A stretch of DNA of 64,000 nt from Lepeophtheirus salmonis (Eukaryota > Arthropoda > Copepoda > Siphonostomatoida > Caligidae): NCBI RefSeq assembly GCF_016086655.4, contig NC_052143.2, positions 29,589,886 through 29,653,885 of the forward strand, given 5' to 3'. How positions within the stretch are numbered: the stretch's first letter is position 1; each line of letters begins with the position of its first letter. Position numbers and translations under genes: made by a program. The notes beneath the pieces are model-generated. The model was not told where the DNA came from. It saw nothing but the letters and a program-made list of their open reading frames with translations, and did no database searches. Positions 11,361 to 23,714 of the stretch are shown here, piece by piece.

Positions 11361-11618
11361 TCATTCTTTTTTAAAGAAATCCATAGAATACAATATGGAT
11401 GAATAAGATTTTATTAAATTCCATATTTCCCTCCTTATATTCCCCACTCTGCCCATAAATGTCGTATATCCACACAGTGTGCTTACAAGGGACTGCACTT
11501 CCTCTAAATACATTTGTAGGCATAGAATAATTATCACCTTTTTATTATTGCTGACATTTCCGTTATGAATCTGGGATTGATTTATATCCTCCAAAGGAAT
11601 CTCAGTCTCATTTGACAT
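11361..11618 (-). CDS. Small intronless ORF (85 aa), unrecognised
   Basis: The frame starts with MSNETEIPLEDINQSQI. It continues with a predicted helix-rich region (CLQMYLEEVQSLVSTL, then MGRVGNIRREIWNLIKSY) and ends in FFKKE. The composition is balanced for an AT-rich genome and unlike random frames. A purine-rich 5' leader (GAGGAGAGGAAGAAG) directly precedes the ATG. The ORF is followed by about 85 bases, AATAAA and an A12 tract. It could be a genuine small gene or a processed retrocopy. It lies on the MTF-1 strand, probably in an MTF-1 intron. It contains a GTAAGC that could act as a donor, so a spliced alternative cannot be excluded. Confidence 0.4.
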   Translation of the reverse strand: MSNETEIPLEDINQSQIHNGNVSNNKKVIIILCLQMYLEEVQSLVSTLCGYTTFMGRVGNIRREIWNLIKSYSSILYSMDFFKKE

Positions 11619-12411
11619 CTTCTTCCTCTCCTCAATCAGAATTTTAGCATATTTTCAAATCACATTTTCAACAAGCTTCACTCTCCTCTCTCCGTGTTTT
11701 CTTTTTGGCATCACAACGAATGAAAATTTGTTCTAGATTTCCTTCAGGAAAACACTTTTCAACTTAAAAACTAACTCAATGTTAAGAGTATTGTGTTTTT
11801 TTTATAAATTATATATATACACATATGTAGATAGTCAACACTGTTTCTTCCTCAAAGAAAGTAAGTTTTTTTACAACAGAACTTTCTTCGATTATTTTTC
11901 ATAATACCTACACGCTCACGAACATCGTATTATTATGTACACTAAATACGTTTGTATATAACTTAAAGTTATAATAAACACATTTATAAATATGAAGCAA
12001 AAGGAGCAATTAAAATGGAAAAATCTGCCAAAAATCTGCTTTAAAATATTAAAGTTAAATAGGAAGAATAGACACACCTAAGGTGAACCTCTTGACATAT
12101 GACATACTATGAGCCCAGTCCTTAATGATGTGATCATTCTTGGATCTTTGTGTTTGTATATAAACTAAAACGTATTTCAAAATTACTCAGCAAAAATTCC
12201 CAAAGGGGCTTCAAAAGCAAGTGAAAGTTATTTGCTCATTTTTCTTCCGAGTTACTTTTTGTTTAAACTACATATGTGGGCTGTCAATACAAAAGCAAGT
12301 CTGAATGATTTATCTCAAAATCGAACTTGCGGATTACATATTTTGTTTTCTTCGACGAGTTAGACGTCGGCAGATTTTATGGTTGAAAGGGGCCATATAA
12401 GGGGGCAATAT

Positions 12412-13142
12412 CAGGGGTGTCCACAGGGGCGGGGGTTGGAGGGCCGGTAGCCCCCCTGCCCAATTAAGAAATATGTACTTTATATGTAGCAGAGCAAAAC
12501 ATGTAATATTTGATTTTTTTTCCAAAACATTTAACATTTATTTTCCGGAGAATTTAATTTTTTCCAAATAGCTGTGGATTTTTGAATTTTTTTTCAAAAA
12601 ATATTGGAACTTTCATTTTTGAAATTTTTTGTGAATAGCTTAAAAATCGTGTTCCAAAAAATTTAATAAATGAATCTACCGCTATTTATATGTAAATATA
12701 TTCATGTGGTAGATTTAAAAAAAAAAAAAAAAAATCAAAAAAATTTATATTATAAATTTTTTTCAAAAAAAAAAAATATTTTCTGTGAAGAGCTATGGAT
12801 TTTTGATTTTTTTTTCCATAATAATTTATATTTGTAATTTATTTTCGCAAAAATTTGATTTTTTGAGAATAGTTGTGGATTTTTGAAACTTAATATTTGA
12901 AATTTGATATCTGAAATTTAATTTTTTTTTTTTTTTTTTTTTTTAAATTTCCTTTTTCAAAAAATTAATTTTTCTGTGAAAAGCTATGGATTTTTGATTT
13001 TTTTTTTCCAAAAAAAATAATTTTTTGTCAGTAACGATGGATTTTTCTATTTTTTTGCAAAACATTTTAATATTTTGAATTTTTTTTTTTTAAATTCCAA
13101 AATCCAAGGACTCCCCAAAATATTATCCTGCGGATACCCCGG
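12412..13142. mobile_element. Long copy of the CAGGGGTGTCC element with degenerate internal tandem units
   Basis: The left end CAGGGGTGTCCACAGG and right end CCTGCGGATACCCCGG match the 9080 element. AATAT borders both ends (12407-12411 and 13143-13147). The interior consists of about six degenerate units around GAAGAGCTATGGATTTTTGA separated by poly-T and AAATTT blocks. No coding potential. Confidence 0.65.
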
Positions 13143-13525
13143 AATATAAGTCTCTTAAATAAAATAAAGGTTAACAACTATAGCTCCAATTCTTGTGTAT
13201 CGTAACTCATCCCACAAATTTGAATAATACCCCTATAACTAACTCGAATATGTCTGAAATATTTGGCAGTATTTATTGTATATGAAGTAATAAAATATAT
13301 TGGGATTTTGTCTTTTTCTTGATTTTTGTTCAAGATTGTTTTTAAGTTGATGCAGCACATATGTAAAGTTTTGTAAATTATAAAGTACATAATATGTGTA
13401 ATTTTATTTCTGACGACACAAAAATTATTTGATTTGTTAATGATCCAACTTGTTTATTTGAAGAATTCAAATTCTTAATTAATTAGGATAGGGTTGGGCC
13501 AAGCGGGTGTATTTTTGCATACGGA

Positions 13526-14180
13526 GACGTGTCACAAGTAGAGTTGGCATGCTTGTAAAGAAAAAAGCGCGAGGAGAACGTGGAAGCGAAGCATATGGTA
13601 CTACTGTATTAAGACCCTTGTTAATATCATCTGCCTGTTATATGATTATGGAGGAAGGAAATTAATAACTTCAATAAAGAGGAGAACCTTCTTCATTTAA
13701 AATAGATTAGTTCAGGGAAAATATTGCACCCTCCTCCTTATCTCCTTTTACCTATTTGTTTTCTTTAACTTTTAGAGACTTTAATTTGTTTAACTTATTT
13801 AAAGCATTAATTGCCTCAAAACATATGCCAACGGTGATTATATCGAATGAATGGCTACTCTATACCTATATGCTCGTCATAGTTTTGATTTTCAATAAAA
13901 AAGTTAAAAAATGTATATTTTGTGTTGTCGACAATTTGATCCCCGCTCCCTTTATATTTTTAGTCATAGACACTCCAGATTTGTATTCCTTTTCAATGGT
14001 AGCTATATGAATAGGTAGAGATGGAGTTTGTGTAATACCACGAGGACAAGGCGGGAGCAAGATATATGGTACTAATGAGTTAAGACCCTTGTTCATATCA
14101 GCTGTTTTTTATATGATTTCGGGGGGGGGACGAAAATGAATAACTGGTATAAAGAGGAGAACCTTCTATATTTAAAATAT
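13526..14180 (+). repeat. Two direct copies of the window's most frequent MITE-like repeat
   Basis: The units at about 13526-13700 and 14038-14180 share GTACTA, then TTAAGACCCTTGTTMATATCA and AAAGAGGAGAACCTTCT. The same family recurs at 24000-24130 (-), 25240-25600, 33440-33540, 42345-42880, 45570-45960, 47000-47105 (-) and 48700-48800 (-). The longer copies end in AGAGTTGRCAT-like words at both sides. The spacer between these two copies holds no gene. Confidence 0.6.
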
Positions 14181-14593
14181 TTTTAGTACATGGAATATAT
14201 TATATTTATAGTTAAATGAATATACATTCACATTGTTATTAATTTTTAAATAAAATTTTAACCAAAGATAGGCAATAATTCTTTGTTCACCCTACTGTAA
14301 TGAACCAAAAAGAAGAAAGAGCACACACATAAACTGTTTTTCCTTTTTTAATCAGTAAACTTAGTTTATTCTTTACACAAATCCCTTCTTTATGAATAAA
14401 GAATATCTAATATGCAAATAAAGTATTTCTTATGATTTTGATAATTGAGAACATAACATGAATTTGAAGAATATAATTATAATTGATAATTTCTGTCACT
14501 TCAGCAAACAACTTTCATAGGGAAATTGGAAGAGATATTAGTCAAATTGAAAATAAAAATCTAGTTACAGATCTGACCCCTTTTAGAATTGTG

Positions 14594-15265
14594 TACCTGA
14601 GCTCTCTTAATCATTTATGTAGCCGCCCTTAGCGAACAATGATAGCTTCCAGGTAGTAGCGGAAGGCCTGGAACCCGCTGCAGATGTAGTCCTCGCTCAT
14701 GGCGTTCCCGTGCTGGCTGACAGTGGCTTTGAGGGCCTTGATGTTTGGATGGTGCACATTGCAGGTTTTTCGCTCAAAATGCACCCAAAAGGTGTGGTCG
14801 GGGGCCTGGCAAAATTTCTGTAGGGGGTTCAAAAGTGTCAAAAAAGAGTTCAAAATAGCTTAAAAGAGTCTTGCTACAGAGGAGATGGGGTTCTTTATTG
14901 TGTGTATTAAAAGTGGCTTCTCCACCCTCACTAGGCTCTTTCCGCCAACTTATTAGATAGCACTCTGGACATTCTGGTGAGAAAACTAGAGATCTCTTGC
15001 ATGGGCCCTCATGGACTTGAAGGGATTGGCTTGGACTATTTTCTTTAACTCCTCTGGGTCCAGTTTGCCCTTTTTGACAGAGCCCTTCTTCCTCTTCAAC
15101 ACTTTAGACTTGCTGACGGCATAGATGGGTGGTCCTGGAGGCGCCCGACTGTTTGGAGACTTCTGTCAGGGGATTTCCAGCCTCAAGAAGTGAACGAATG
15201 GAAATTCGTCGATCACATTCAAGTGTTATTTTCTGGACTTGTATATAGGCGAAAGAGCTCAGATT
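14594..15265 (-). mobile_element. mariner-like element, internally deleted
   Basis: The minus strand gives a transposase N-terminal helix-turn-helix remnant (RSLLEAGNPLTEVSKQSG, near 15190), a linker (SVKKGKLDPEELKKIV, then PFKSMRAHARDL) and, after lost sequence, the C-terminal end (HHPNIKALKATVSQHGNAMS, then FQAFRYYLEAIIVR, 14640-14760). The catalytic core is missing. CTGAGCTCTCTT at the left and AAAGAGCTCAG at the right are probable terminal repeats. Confidence 0.7.
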
Positions 15266-16143
15266 TGTTTTGTTTTGTAGCTAATTGTTTATTTTTTAAT
15301 ATATTAGAACATGAATTAATGTCAATCATTCTACTTTAATTAATTATTGAGTTAGTAAGTGTTTAGATTTCAATGGACCAATCAGTGTCACAATCATTTT
15401 CTGTTCCTTTTATTTTTACATAGCAGCAGAATATATTTTATACAAGACTGGGGATCGGACACAGCGGTTAAAAAAATGATGACTGATATATGTTGTCCTT
15501 AAGTTGATTGGTTTATATTTTGTAGTCTAGTTACTGGACAGGTTCCATGATCTTGTGTTTTCCTTCATAGCCTTAAAAGTATATTGCTATCTATGTAAAT
15601 ATATGTATGTCTATTATTTGAAATTGTCTCCTTGTAAGGATGCCAAGTTCATAATTCAGGTTAGATCCTGCATTAATATTTTATTTTAGTTCATCTTGTA
15701 CTTTATGTCTTTTTGAGGAAAAATATATACATATAACTAAATATTCCCTATCATATATTCAAAAATATCCTTCGAAGATTCTCTACTCAAATCCTACTCT
15801 TTTAAATCTATTTTAGATTACATCAAATATAATTCATGTCATATATAGATTTTTTTTTTACGTAAAATGATACAATAAATATAATTTGCAAAATATGGAA
15901 TACAAATGATGCAAAAAATTACATAACATGGATTGTTTTGCTCGATTCAATGAATGATTAATCTTGTTACATCGTGCATAATATTTAAAATGAATAAAGA
16001 AAAAATTATGGAGATATTAACACTTTTTAAATACCTAATATTTGTCTAAATTATACTGTAATAATGAATGTGATTAGCCAAATTACAAAGCGAGTTTGTT
16101 TTTCAACAGCTTTTGACCTTTTTAAATCGTAGTTTAATTTATA

Positions 16144-16898
16144 CTGGGTGTATCAAAACTTTTCTCCGATCAATTTAAATGATAATATCTCAAGGTTGCG
16201 TTGACAGGGTTTAAAACTTCCGGTGAGAGATGATAGTTAAGAGTATAAGCTTTAGATTTTCCATGTTTTGTCTTGTTATTTCACAACTATGGATAAATTG
16301 AATCGCGTAAAAGTTCTCTCTTAGTTTCGTGCAGGAGTTACAAAAAGAACATTGTAAAGCAGACCGATTTGGACCCCAAAGTTGTACGTTTCAAAGTATA
16401 CATTCCGAAGGGCCATCAAAAAGTAGGATGAAGAAGCCCCTTCTTATGGATGCCCTCAAGTCCAAACACCTTCTTCGTTTTCAAAAATAGACTTGGACTA
16501 TAGAACCAGTGTTTAATCATCGAAATTATCGCTATATTGCATTTGGGGATGTTCCTGAGGGTGTTAACATAATATTCACCACAAAACACCCACCCTCAGT
16601 CATGAGTTGGGGATTTTTTTTGCATTAAATGACCTCAAAATTGCCTTGATTTGGTTCCCGAGTGAGTATAGGCTCAGAGCAGCCGACTATATCATTCAAT
16701 GTATGTAGGTCAAAATTGATCCCATGGGATCCCATGGGTCAAAGCCAGTGAAGTGACCCAGTCCTTCCTCCAAAAGAACTTGGCTGTTTGGATCAAAACA
16801 ATAAGGACACCATACTCACCAGACGTTAAACTTATGAAGTACAAAGTTTTTGATTAAGCTCAGGGTTCCGAATCAGGAAATAGTCTTGATACATCCGG
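16144..16898 (+). mobile_element. Decayed mariner-like element with TIRs, 755 bp
   Basis: Left CTGGGTGTATCAA and right TTGATACATCCGG are inverted repeats flanked by TA. Inside, frameshifted pieces of a mariner transposase are readable on the plus strand: VMSWGFF, then SEVTQSFLQKNLAVWIKT and TPYSPDVKLM, the usual SPDLNP region. The copy is shorter than a full element and full of stops. Confidence 0.7.
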
Positions 16899-17110
16899 TA
16901 CATATCTACTAATACTATTCTATTAATTTGGAATATGAAGTTATTTAGCTATATATAGAGGTGGGTAAAAGCCACTATACTGCCAGTTCAAGTCCAGTCT
17001 TTACTCACAAGTACAAGACTTTGAATATTATCATCGAGTTCAGTTCAATTTCTCAGAAAATAAAAGATACTTTAAAGAGTACTTTATATCAGTTGAAAAA
17101 AATTGAAACT

Positions 17111-17180
17111 AGAATGGACACTCGTTGGAGCGCCAAACCTCTGCATAAAATAAAATTGAGTTATGTATCTAATTTTTCCT
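17111..17180. repeat. TAGAATGGACACTCG repeat, four copies
   Basis: The block TAGAATGGACACTCG followed 30-40 bases later by AAATTGAGYTATGTATCT occurs here and at about 17790-17850, 44220-44285 and 63893-63960. In the 17.8 kb copy it abuts the inverted repeat at 17892. Confidence 0.6.
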
Positions 17181-17891
17181 ATGAAAAATTCGAACAACTG
17201 ATAGGACTGATCCTAAGACTGACCTGGACCAAATAAATAATGACTGACACAATACCCAACTACTCAGAACTTTTTTCAATCAAATTACATTAAAATTATA
17301 AAATTTGTTTGCTGTATATTTTTGTTTCTGTTGGGAATAGCCAACTTGACGTACAAAAAAGTGATCCAAAAGTTTGATAGAATTATGAATTAGCTCTGAT
17401 TTATCTTCTGTGTTAAAGTGTATATTTTATCTACACCAATGATTTTTTTGCTTCTTTTTGTTAGTTTGTTAGTCACCAGGATTATCCAAAAGTTACTGAT
17501 CGATTTTGATCAAATTTGGTACAAAGATTATATATACTCACAATAAGAGACCTTTAAATTTTTAGAAGTCAAGATCAAAGATTAAACCGTACGAAAATCA
17601 TATTCGATTATAACCCTGGAACAAATTAGGATACATAATAGGTAATGCACTCTACTGAGAGCCCATTCTAATATTTATATGTGTTCATTATCCAATTTGG
17701 TTAAATTAAAAATTTATAGTAAATACATATTCCATTTTATTGAATTGATAATTGTTTAAGGGTTAAAATTTCTATTAAAACAAATTAAACTAGAATAGGG
17801 GACTCTATAGAGCACCAACCCTTCCCCAGAAATCAAATTGAGCTATGTATCTCAATTTGTTCCTAAGTTATGCTTGTTTTTCGCCAACACA

Positions 17892-18306
17892 GTTAAACAG
17901 GGGTTATGTTTTGCCCCAGTTTGTTAGTCAAGAGGATTGCGGGAAAAGTTACATATTTATTTTGATCAAACTTGGTACGAAAATTATATATGGTCACAGT
18001 AAGAGGTCATTAGATTTTGAGAGGTCCAGGTAACCCAAAACGTAAAATGTGCATGATCGACCATAACTTTGGAAAAAATTCAGATACATAACTCAATTTT
18101 ATTTTAAGGGGAGGTTTTGCAATCTATTTAGGACCCCTTCTAATTTACGTTTTGTATTACCTCAACCTCTCAAAATTTAATAGCCTCTTACTGTGACCAT
18201 ATATAATCTTCGTACCAAGTTTGACCAAAATCGATCTGTAACTTTTGTAGTAATCCTGGTGACTAACAAACAAACTAACAGTGGCAAAAACATAACCTCT
18301 GTTAAA
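17892..18306. repeat. Long inverted repeat, about 160-bp arms, 95-bp spacer
   Basis: The arm at 17892-18048 and the arm at 18144-18306 are imperfect reverse complements (roughly 85% by eye). Shared blocks include GTTAAACAG-GGTTATG, TTGGTACGAARATTATATATGG and TCACAGTAAGAGG. Two further single-arm copies lie at about 17455-17590 and 18425-18535 in the same orientation as the left arm. No protein is supported; the long frames here are by-products of the repeat. Confidence 0.75.
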
Positions 18307-18922
18307 CTTCGTTTCAGAGGTAATTACTTTCTAGTTCAAGTCGATTTTCGAGCAGGGATGGGCCAAGTACATTTAGAAGAACTTTAATCAAGTACATGTA
18401 CTAGACTTATTTTCGGAGGTATTTCAGTAGTAGGGAAAAGTTACGGATCAATTTTTATCAAATTTGGTACGAAGGTTATATAAGGTCACAGTAAGAGGCT
18501 ATTAAATTTTGAGAGGAGAAGGTCAAAGTAACATAAACAATTAGTTTTTATTATAAATAAATATATATAATTTATAATAAAATGGCCAATATATATATTT
18601 TACATATAAATTAAATTATAGTAAAGAGATTTTTACAAATTCTTTCATATTGTCACTGGGAAGCTTCTAAACGTGTATAAAAATTTAAAAAAAGAACACT
18701 CATGTAGTAATAAAAAATAAAAATTGTAAAGAATGTGACTAGTGAGAAAGGTTAACGAGTGCCAAGCATTTCATCCTCAATACATTCCGGTATTACTGAA
18801 CTGTTTAACTGGACTCCGCGCTATTTATTTGTGTAAACATTAAAAAGATAACACGTAATAAATGTATCGATCTTCATGTCCACTTCGTCCTTACAGAAAC
18901 TATATTTTCTTTCTTCTTCCAG

Positions 18923-18984
18923 GGAGTGTTTGGAATTCGTATAGTGAGGGTCTATTGTTAATCGGTAACAAAACCACTTCTGAT
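18923..18984 (+). other. Candidate orphan exon (62 bp)
   Basis: A very strong acceptor (TTTTCTTTCTTCTTCCAG) and a consensus donor (GTGAGT at 18985) bracket a frame reading SVWNSYSEGLLLIGNKTTSD. The opposite strand has a 65-codon ORF through the same bases (18821-19018), so the strand is undecided. No neighbouring exon was found. Confidence 0.2.
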
Positions 18985-19316
18985 GTGAGTTTGTAAAGGG
19001 TTTATATAAAATTCGCAAAACATTCGTTAAAAATGCATAATTGACAATAACTTTGCAACATATTGAGGTACAGATTATAATGTATGTTTAATAAAGATGC
19101 TTCATATTTCAAAAATCCAACGTAAGAAAAATGAGCATAGGAGGAGGTTTGCCCTTTACCAAGTTCCCATTCTAGTTATTCATTGTTGTGTCTCCATCCC
19201 ATTTTATGAGTTACATGTAGAATTCCTTGCATAAAAGTTCTCAAAATAGAGAAGACAGATCAAATCATCATATGCAATTTCATATTTTAACAAATCAGTA
19301 GCAATAGGGATGTAAA

Positions 19317-19570
19317 GCGCTAGTATCGCGTCAAAACCTCATCGGATTTTAAACGGTAATTCACGTCGTTACCTTTATTGTATCACATCGTTACCTTTAT
19401 TGTATCACGCAACCTTTCTCCCAAAAAGAAACGGGGAAAAAGGCCCGAAATCATCTAGTAGTTAGCCAAATAAGACAATCATACCAACTGCTATCTCTTA
19501 ACTACTAACAGACTATAATTCACATATTATTCTCCACCATTTGGAAAATGAATTACATATACTAGCGCTA
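19317..19570. repeat. Repeat unit bounded by AGCGCTAGTA / TACTAGCGCT
   Basis: The 10-bp ends are perfect reverse complements. Inside are two tandem copies of about 22 bp (CGTTACCTTTATTGTATCAC, near 19369 and 19391) and the block shared inverted with 2360-2440. It is probably a small DNA transposon derivative. The regions 18990-19316 and 19571-20331 hold no supported gene. Confidence 0.5.
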
Positions 19571-20331
19571 ACACGCTATCTTAAAGATAGCCAATGAAAA
19601 ATAGCTTATTGATGTTATAATTCTAAACTAAAATGATCTACTAAAAACTTTAATTGTATAATAGGTAAATTCCTATTGTAAAACCTCCTTGTATACAATA
19701 TTTTTTGTTGCTTCTGTCTATTTCATGTGAATATTATCAAACCTGGATTTCCATTGACACTCTTGAAAATGCAACATATTGACCATGTAAAAATACTGAT
19801 TTTGGTAAACATAAAGCAATTTTTTAAATGTTTGACCCAGTGATTTATTTATTATCATTGCCATTGCTATCTTGCATTGTTCCTTCTTCAACCATAAATA
19901 TAATGAAGATTGAAGATACATACTAGGATTAACTCGCTCATTCTCTTTCTAATTCCCTTTTTTTAATTCGTATTTAATATAAGTTTTTCCTTTTTCTGTT
20001 ACTAAGGAAAAGACACACACATAAATTATTTTAATTATTTAGGATTTATATATTTAATTTGATTAAAATCCTACATAGTATTTTATTTGATACTGCCAAT
20101 ATAATATTGCCAATTAATATTTTAGTGTAAGCGTAGTTATACATTTCTATTTATATATCATACACAAAATTTCTTCATCGATATAATAAAATGGCCAATA
20201 AATATATATGTTACAGGGAATGTATGAAAATCCAGCATTATATATAATCCCTAGATAATGTATATAATCCCTGGCAAGGGGGGGATTACTTTCAAATATA
20301 ATAATAATTGCCCCAAGCCGTAAGATCTAAA

Positions 20332-20694
20332 CAGAGCATTAGTCCGCTCAAAAAATCCTGAGCGCGCTCCCACTTAGTTAATAATTTTATGAGCGCTCTC
20401 TCGCTCCCGTTTGTTTTATAAATCAATGAGCGCGCTCTAACTCTATTAAAAATAAGCGGCGCTCATTTTTCGCTCGTATAGGAGTATCTGCATCTGACAA
20501 CTCTTTATGATTGCAATTAATTTTCGGACATTTATATCCTCATATACGGGTATGACTTTTTTATAAATGAGCGAAAATTCGAGCAATTTTATTGCTCTTC
20601 TAAAATGGCGAGTACGCTTCCGCTTGTTAGTCAAAATAATGAGCGCGCTCCCACTCTTGCTCAAGAATTTTGAACGGCGCTCACTAATTATTTG
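20332..20694. mobile_element. 363-bp hAT MITE with perfect 8-bp target duplication
   Basis: GATCTAAA flanks the element exactly on both sides (20324-20331 and 20695-20702). The ends start CAGAGCATTAGT and, in reverse complement, CAAATAATTAGT. The body is packed with the palindrome GAGCGCGCTC and variants (GAGCGCTC, GGCGCTC) at irregular spacing, the usual look of hAT subterminal repeats. The open frame across it (20446-20664, -) is not a gene. Confidence 0.8.
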
Positions 20695-20702
20695 GATCTA
20701 AA

Positions 20703-23140
20703 TATATTTGAAGATGCAAGAAGGGGGTTTAAATACACAAATTGAAGTTTTCGCATGGGCAACTTAGGTAATTCAGGATTGAATCTGCTTTATATTCTTA
20801 TAAGTTATAACTTATAATGTGAACTTTTGATGACATCTTAATAATGAAGTAATATTTGATGAGTTTTAAAATGATGGGTATCATTCTAATAGGAGTATAT
20901 CATTTTCCCCCATTAGAAATGACGCATCAAGTATAAAGGTTTCTTTTGTTTGGCGTATCAGAAAAATACGACAAAGAAAATAATATTTATTTTTAAGGTT
21001 TATTATTTCAAATGCTTAATTCATAATAAAGTTTTTTAATCATATCTTGTCAAAATTTGATACTTTGCCTAAACATATACTGGTCCATAGGTATATATAA
21101 TACTTAGGAAAGGTATAACACAAATGTCATTTATAATATAGTTTGCTTGACACCATCAGGCATTATATACATTAACTAAGTATTCGATATAATGCCTAAT
21201 TATACATATTGTCGGTAATATATATATATATATATATACAACGACTACTAGGGATTAACAAGATATTTTATTACTGTCCTTTTGAAAACAGAGCATGAGT
21301 ACAATATTATTTATTACTTCATTTATTTATGAAAAAGAATAAATTATGAAATAGCCATGACGTACCAAGTGAGACGAGGGAATAGACAGCTGACAACCAA
21401 ATACATATAGTATTTTTGTGGTAGCGAGGTAACGCCGTGAATGATGACTGAAAACATTATGAAATGTGAAGAAACTAAGCTGAAAGTAAAGTGTATAAAA
21501 CAATCCCACGGATTAAATTGAATTTTTCGATAGAAATTCCGACTTCCTTTTCGTTTCTACAATTAGGGATCCTGTCAGGTTTTGATAGGATAGAGTACAC
21601 CCTATTTTCCATTCTTGTAAATCCAACAGTCTCTATTGTAGATTAAATAACGGCTGCAATAATACATTAAGAGTCAAAGACTCCCCATCGGCTGTGTTTG
21701 ATGTACAATAATAGTTCAATCAAAACCTGAGAAGATCTCAACTTTTAAAACAAAGAGGAAATCCAATTTCTGTCAAAAAATTCAAATTACTTTTATTGTG
21801 AGATAAACTTTGTTGTGAGCTTGAATTTTTTTAAAATTTCATAAGGTTTTTAGTCATTATTATCGTTTAAAATCCTATTAAGTTTTGTTGTGATACTAGC
21901 GCCGTACATCTGCAGACAATCCCTATATAACCATATATTGTTTACATTTAGAAATAGATATTACGCTTGATAACAATAATCATTGTTTTAAAACATTTTT
22001 AAACAAAAAAATTCAAATGCATATGTACCTCTCATTACTATTGACATAATATTACATGAAATATTAAAGTGTTCATAAGTGTTACTTTTTCACTCAAGTA
22101 ATAGTACTCCTGTTTTATAAATATAGATTGCGGGAACACAATGTCCTTTTTTATAATGCATGACAATCAGGCTGTAGAAGAAGTAGCAAGATGGTTGTGG
22201 TTCCATTCTAGAGGCAAGATCCTACGGTGTTATGAAAGTATTTTAAATAGGTGCTTTTTGTCCAAATCAGGTAATTGGAACTGGATTTAAATAGGAAAAT
22301 CAAACATTTTAAGATATTTGCAGAATATTCAATAACTTATTACCTAATCAACTCATCATCTACAATTACAAAACAAAAAAATGTTGTAATTAAATTTGGC
22401 ATCTTTTTGAATAAAATAGCCGTTCCTTTAAAACCTCTCAATCAAAAGATACTTCAAGAGAAACATTAAAAAAAATAAAAATCCTTGCGTATTAAAGTAC
22501 CAAAATTCGGTTTATTCAGTGTATGGATAATAGGAGACGTCACCTATCTTTTAAAATTGTGTCAAATAAAACTTTAAATATCTACTACCACGATTGAGTA
22601 CTTAATTTAAGGACCTAAGGCCATCTAAGTCCAAGTATCAATTTACTTGGCTCCATCCCTGGAACTTTTGAGTACGAGTCAATTATTTGATCAAGTTGAG
22701 ATAGAAATCTTCAAATATGGACACTAGTCCAAGTCAAGTCGCAAGTCTCCCATCACTGGTTATTCCTTGAATTATAAGTTTGATTTAATGTTCATACTTC
22801 CCGTGAGTAGAAAATGCATTTTTACTCATTTTGAAACATTATTTCGGATAGAAATGCATTTATAAATAATTTGTATTAATTATTTATGTACATAAGTCAT
22901 CAATCTTTACCCTGTCAAAATAAATTAATTGACATTTACAAAATGCAATTTTATTATTCAAGATAGTAACAATAAGTAATAGTGCGCTCATAGTCGGAAA
23001 CATCCTAAAAATATCTTAATATATACATTAGACATATATAAATATTAGGATTTCTCTTTAGGGACTCCGTTTTTCCGTGATTTCTCCATAGGAAATTTCA
23101 TGGAAATACTTATTATCCTAAGAAATCCTGTATTTAATCA
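20703..23140. other. No supported gene; scattered repeats
   Basis: Contains a TA microsatellite near 21216-21239 and the copy at 21330-21450 of the repeat described at 640. AT-rich filler makes up the rest. No frame looks protein-like. Confidence 0.4.
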
Positions 23141-23159
23141 TTTCATAATGTAAGCTTCA

Positions 23160-23345
23160 TAAAACTAGCAGAGTGTGCCTGCGTTGATGGGCATACAAAG
23201 AGTGAAGGTAGAAGAAAAGAAACAGAGAAAGGGATATAGAAAGAGACAGAGAGAGAAGAGAAGAGGGGAGAGACAGAGAGAATGATAGAGATATAGAAAG
23301 AGAGAAACAGGTTTTCTTTCAGTCCAAAATAGCCTTTTAATGACC
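23160..23345 (-). repeat. Polypyrimidine repeat, copy 1 (reverse)
   Basis: Read on the minus strand it is a CT-rich run (CTCTCTGTCTCT words, then TTCTACCTTCACTCTTTGT) ending in CACTCTGCTAG. Matching plus-strand copies lie at about 41440-41620 and 60110-60300. The 99-codon frame here comes from the simple sequence. Confidence 0.65.
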
Positions 23346-23714
23346 TGGGATGGTCAAAAAATATCAAAGGAACATGCTTGGTTATTTTATACGTAAACTT
23401 TCCGACTGATATTGTTTGACAGTTCTTGTTTCCACGTGTCATAACACCGAAAACAAACTTATAAATGTGCTAGCGGTATTACCTAGTATTGCCTGAGTAA
23501 TTAGACGTAGGCTAAAATACAGATTTTTTTTTAAGAATCTGAAAGATAACTCCCCGATAAATCCTCATTGTTGCTCTCCGTTTTTTATGAGCACACGTAC
23601 CTACTCAATACTTATATCAATTCATATGACGTGTGCTCTCCTCAAGAATGAAACTAATATAATAAGAGCTTGAGATCACCATATTAATATGATGGTATGA
23701 CTGATGAGTGCTTT

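Noticed and set aside
17845..18387. Two ORFs of 62 and 64 codons
   Set aside because: They read through opposite arms of the long inverted repeat and have no protein similarity.
23143..23442. 99-codon minus-strand ORF
   Set aside because: It is translated CT/GA simple sequence from the polypyrimidine repeat, which is also present at two other sites.
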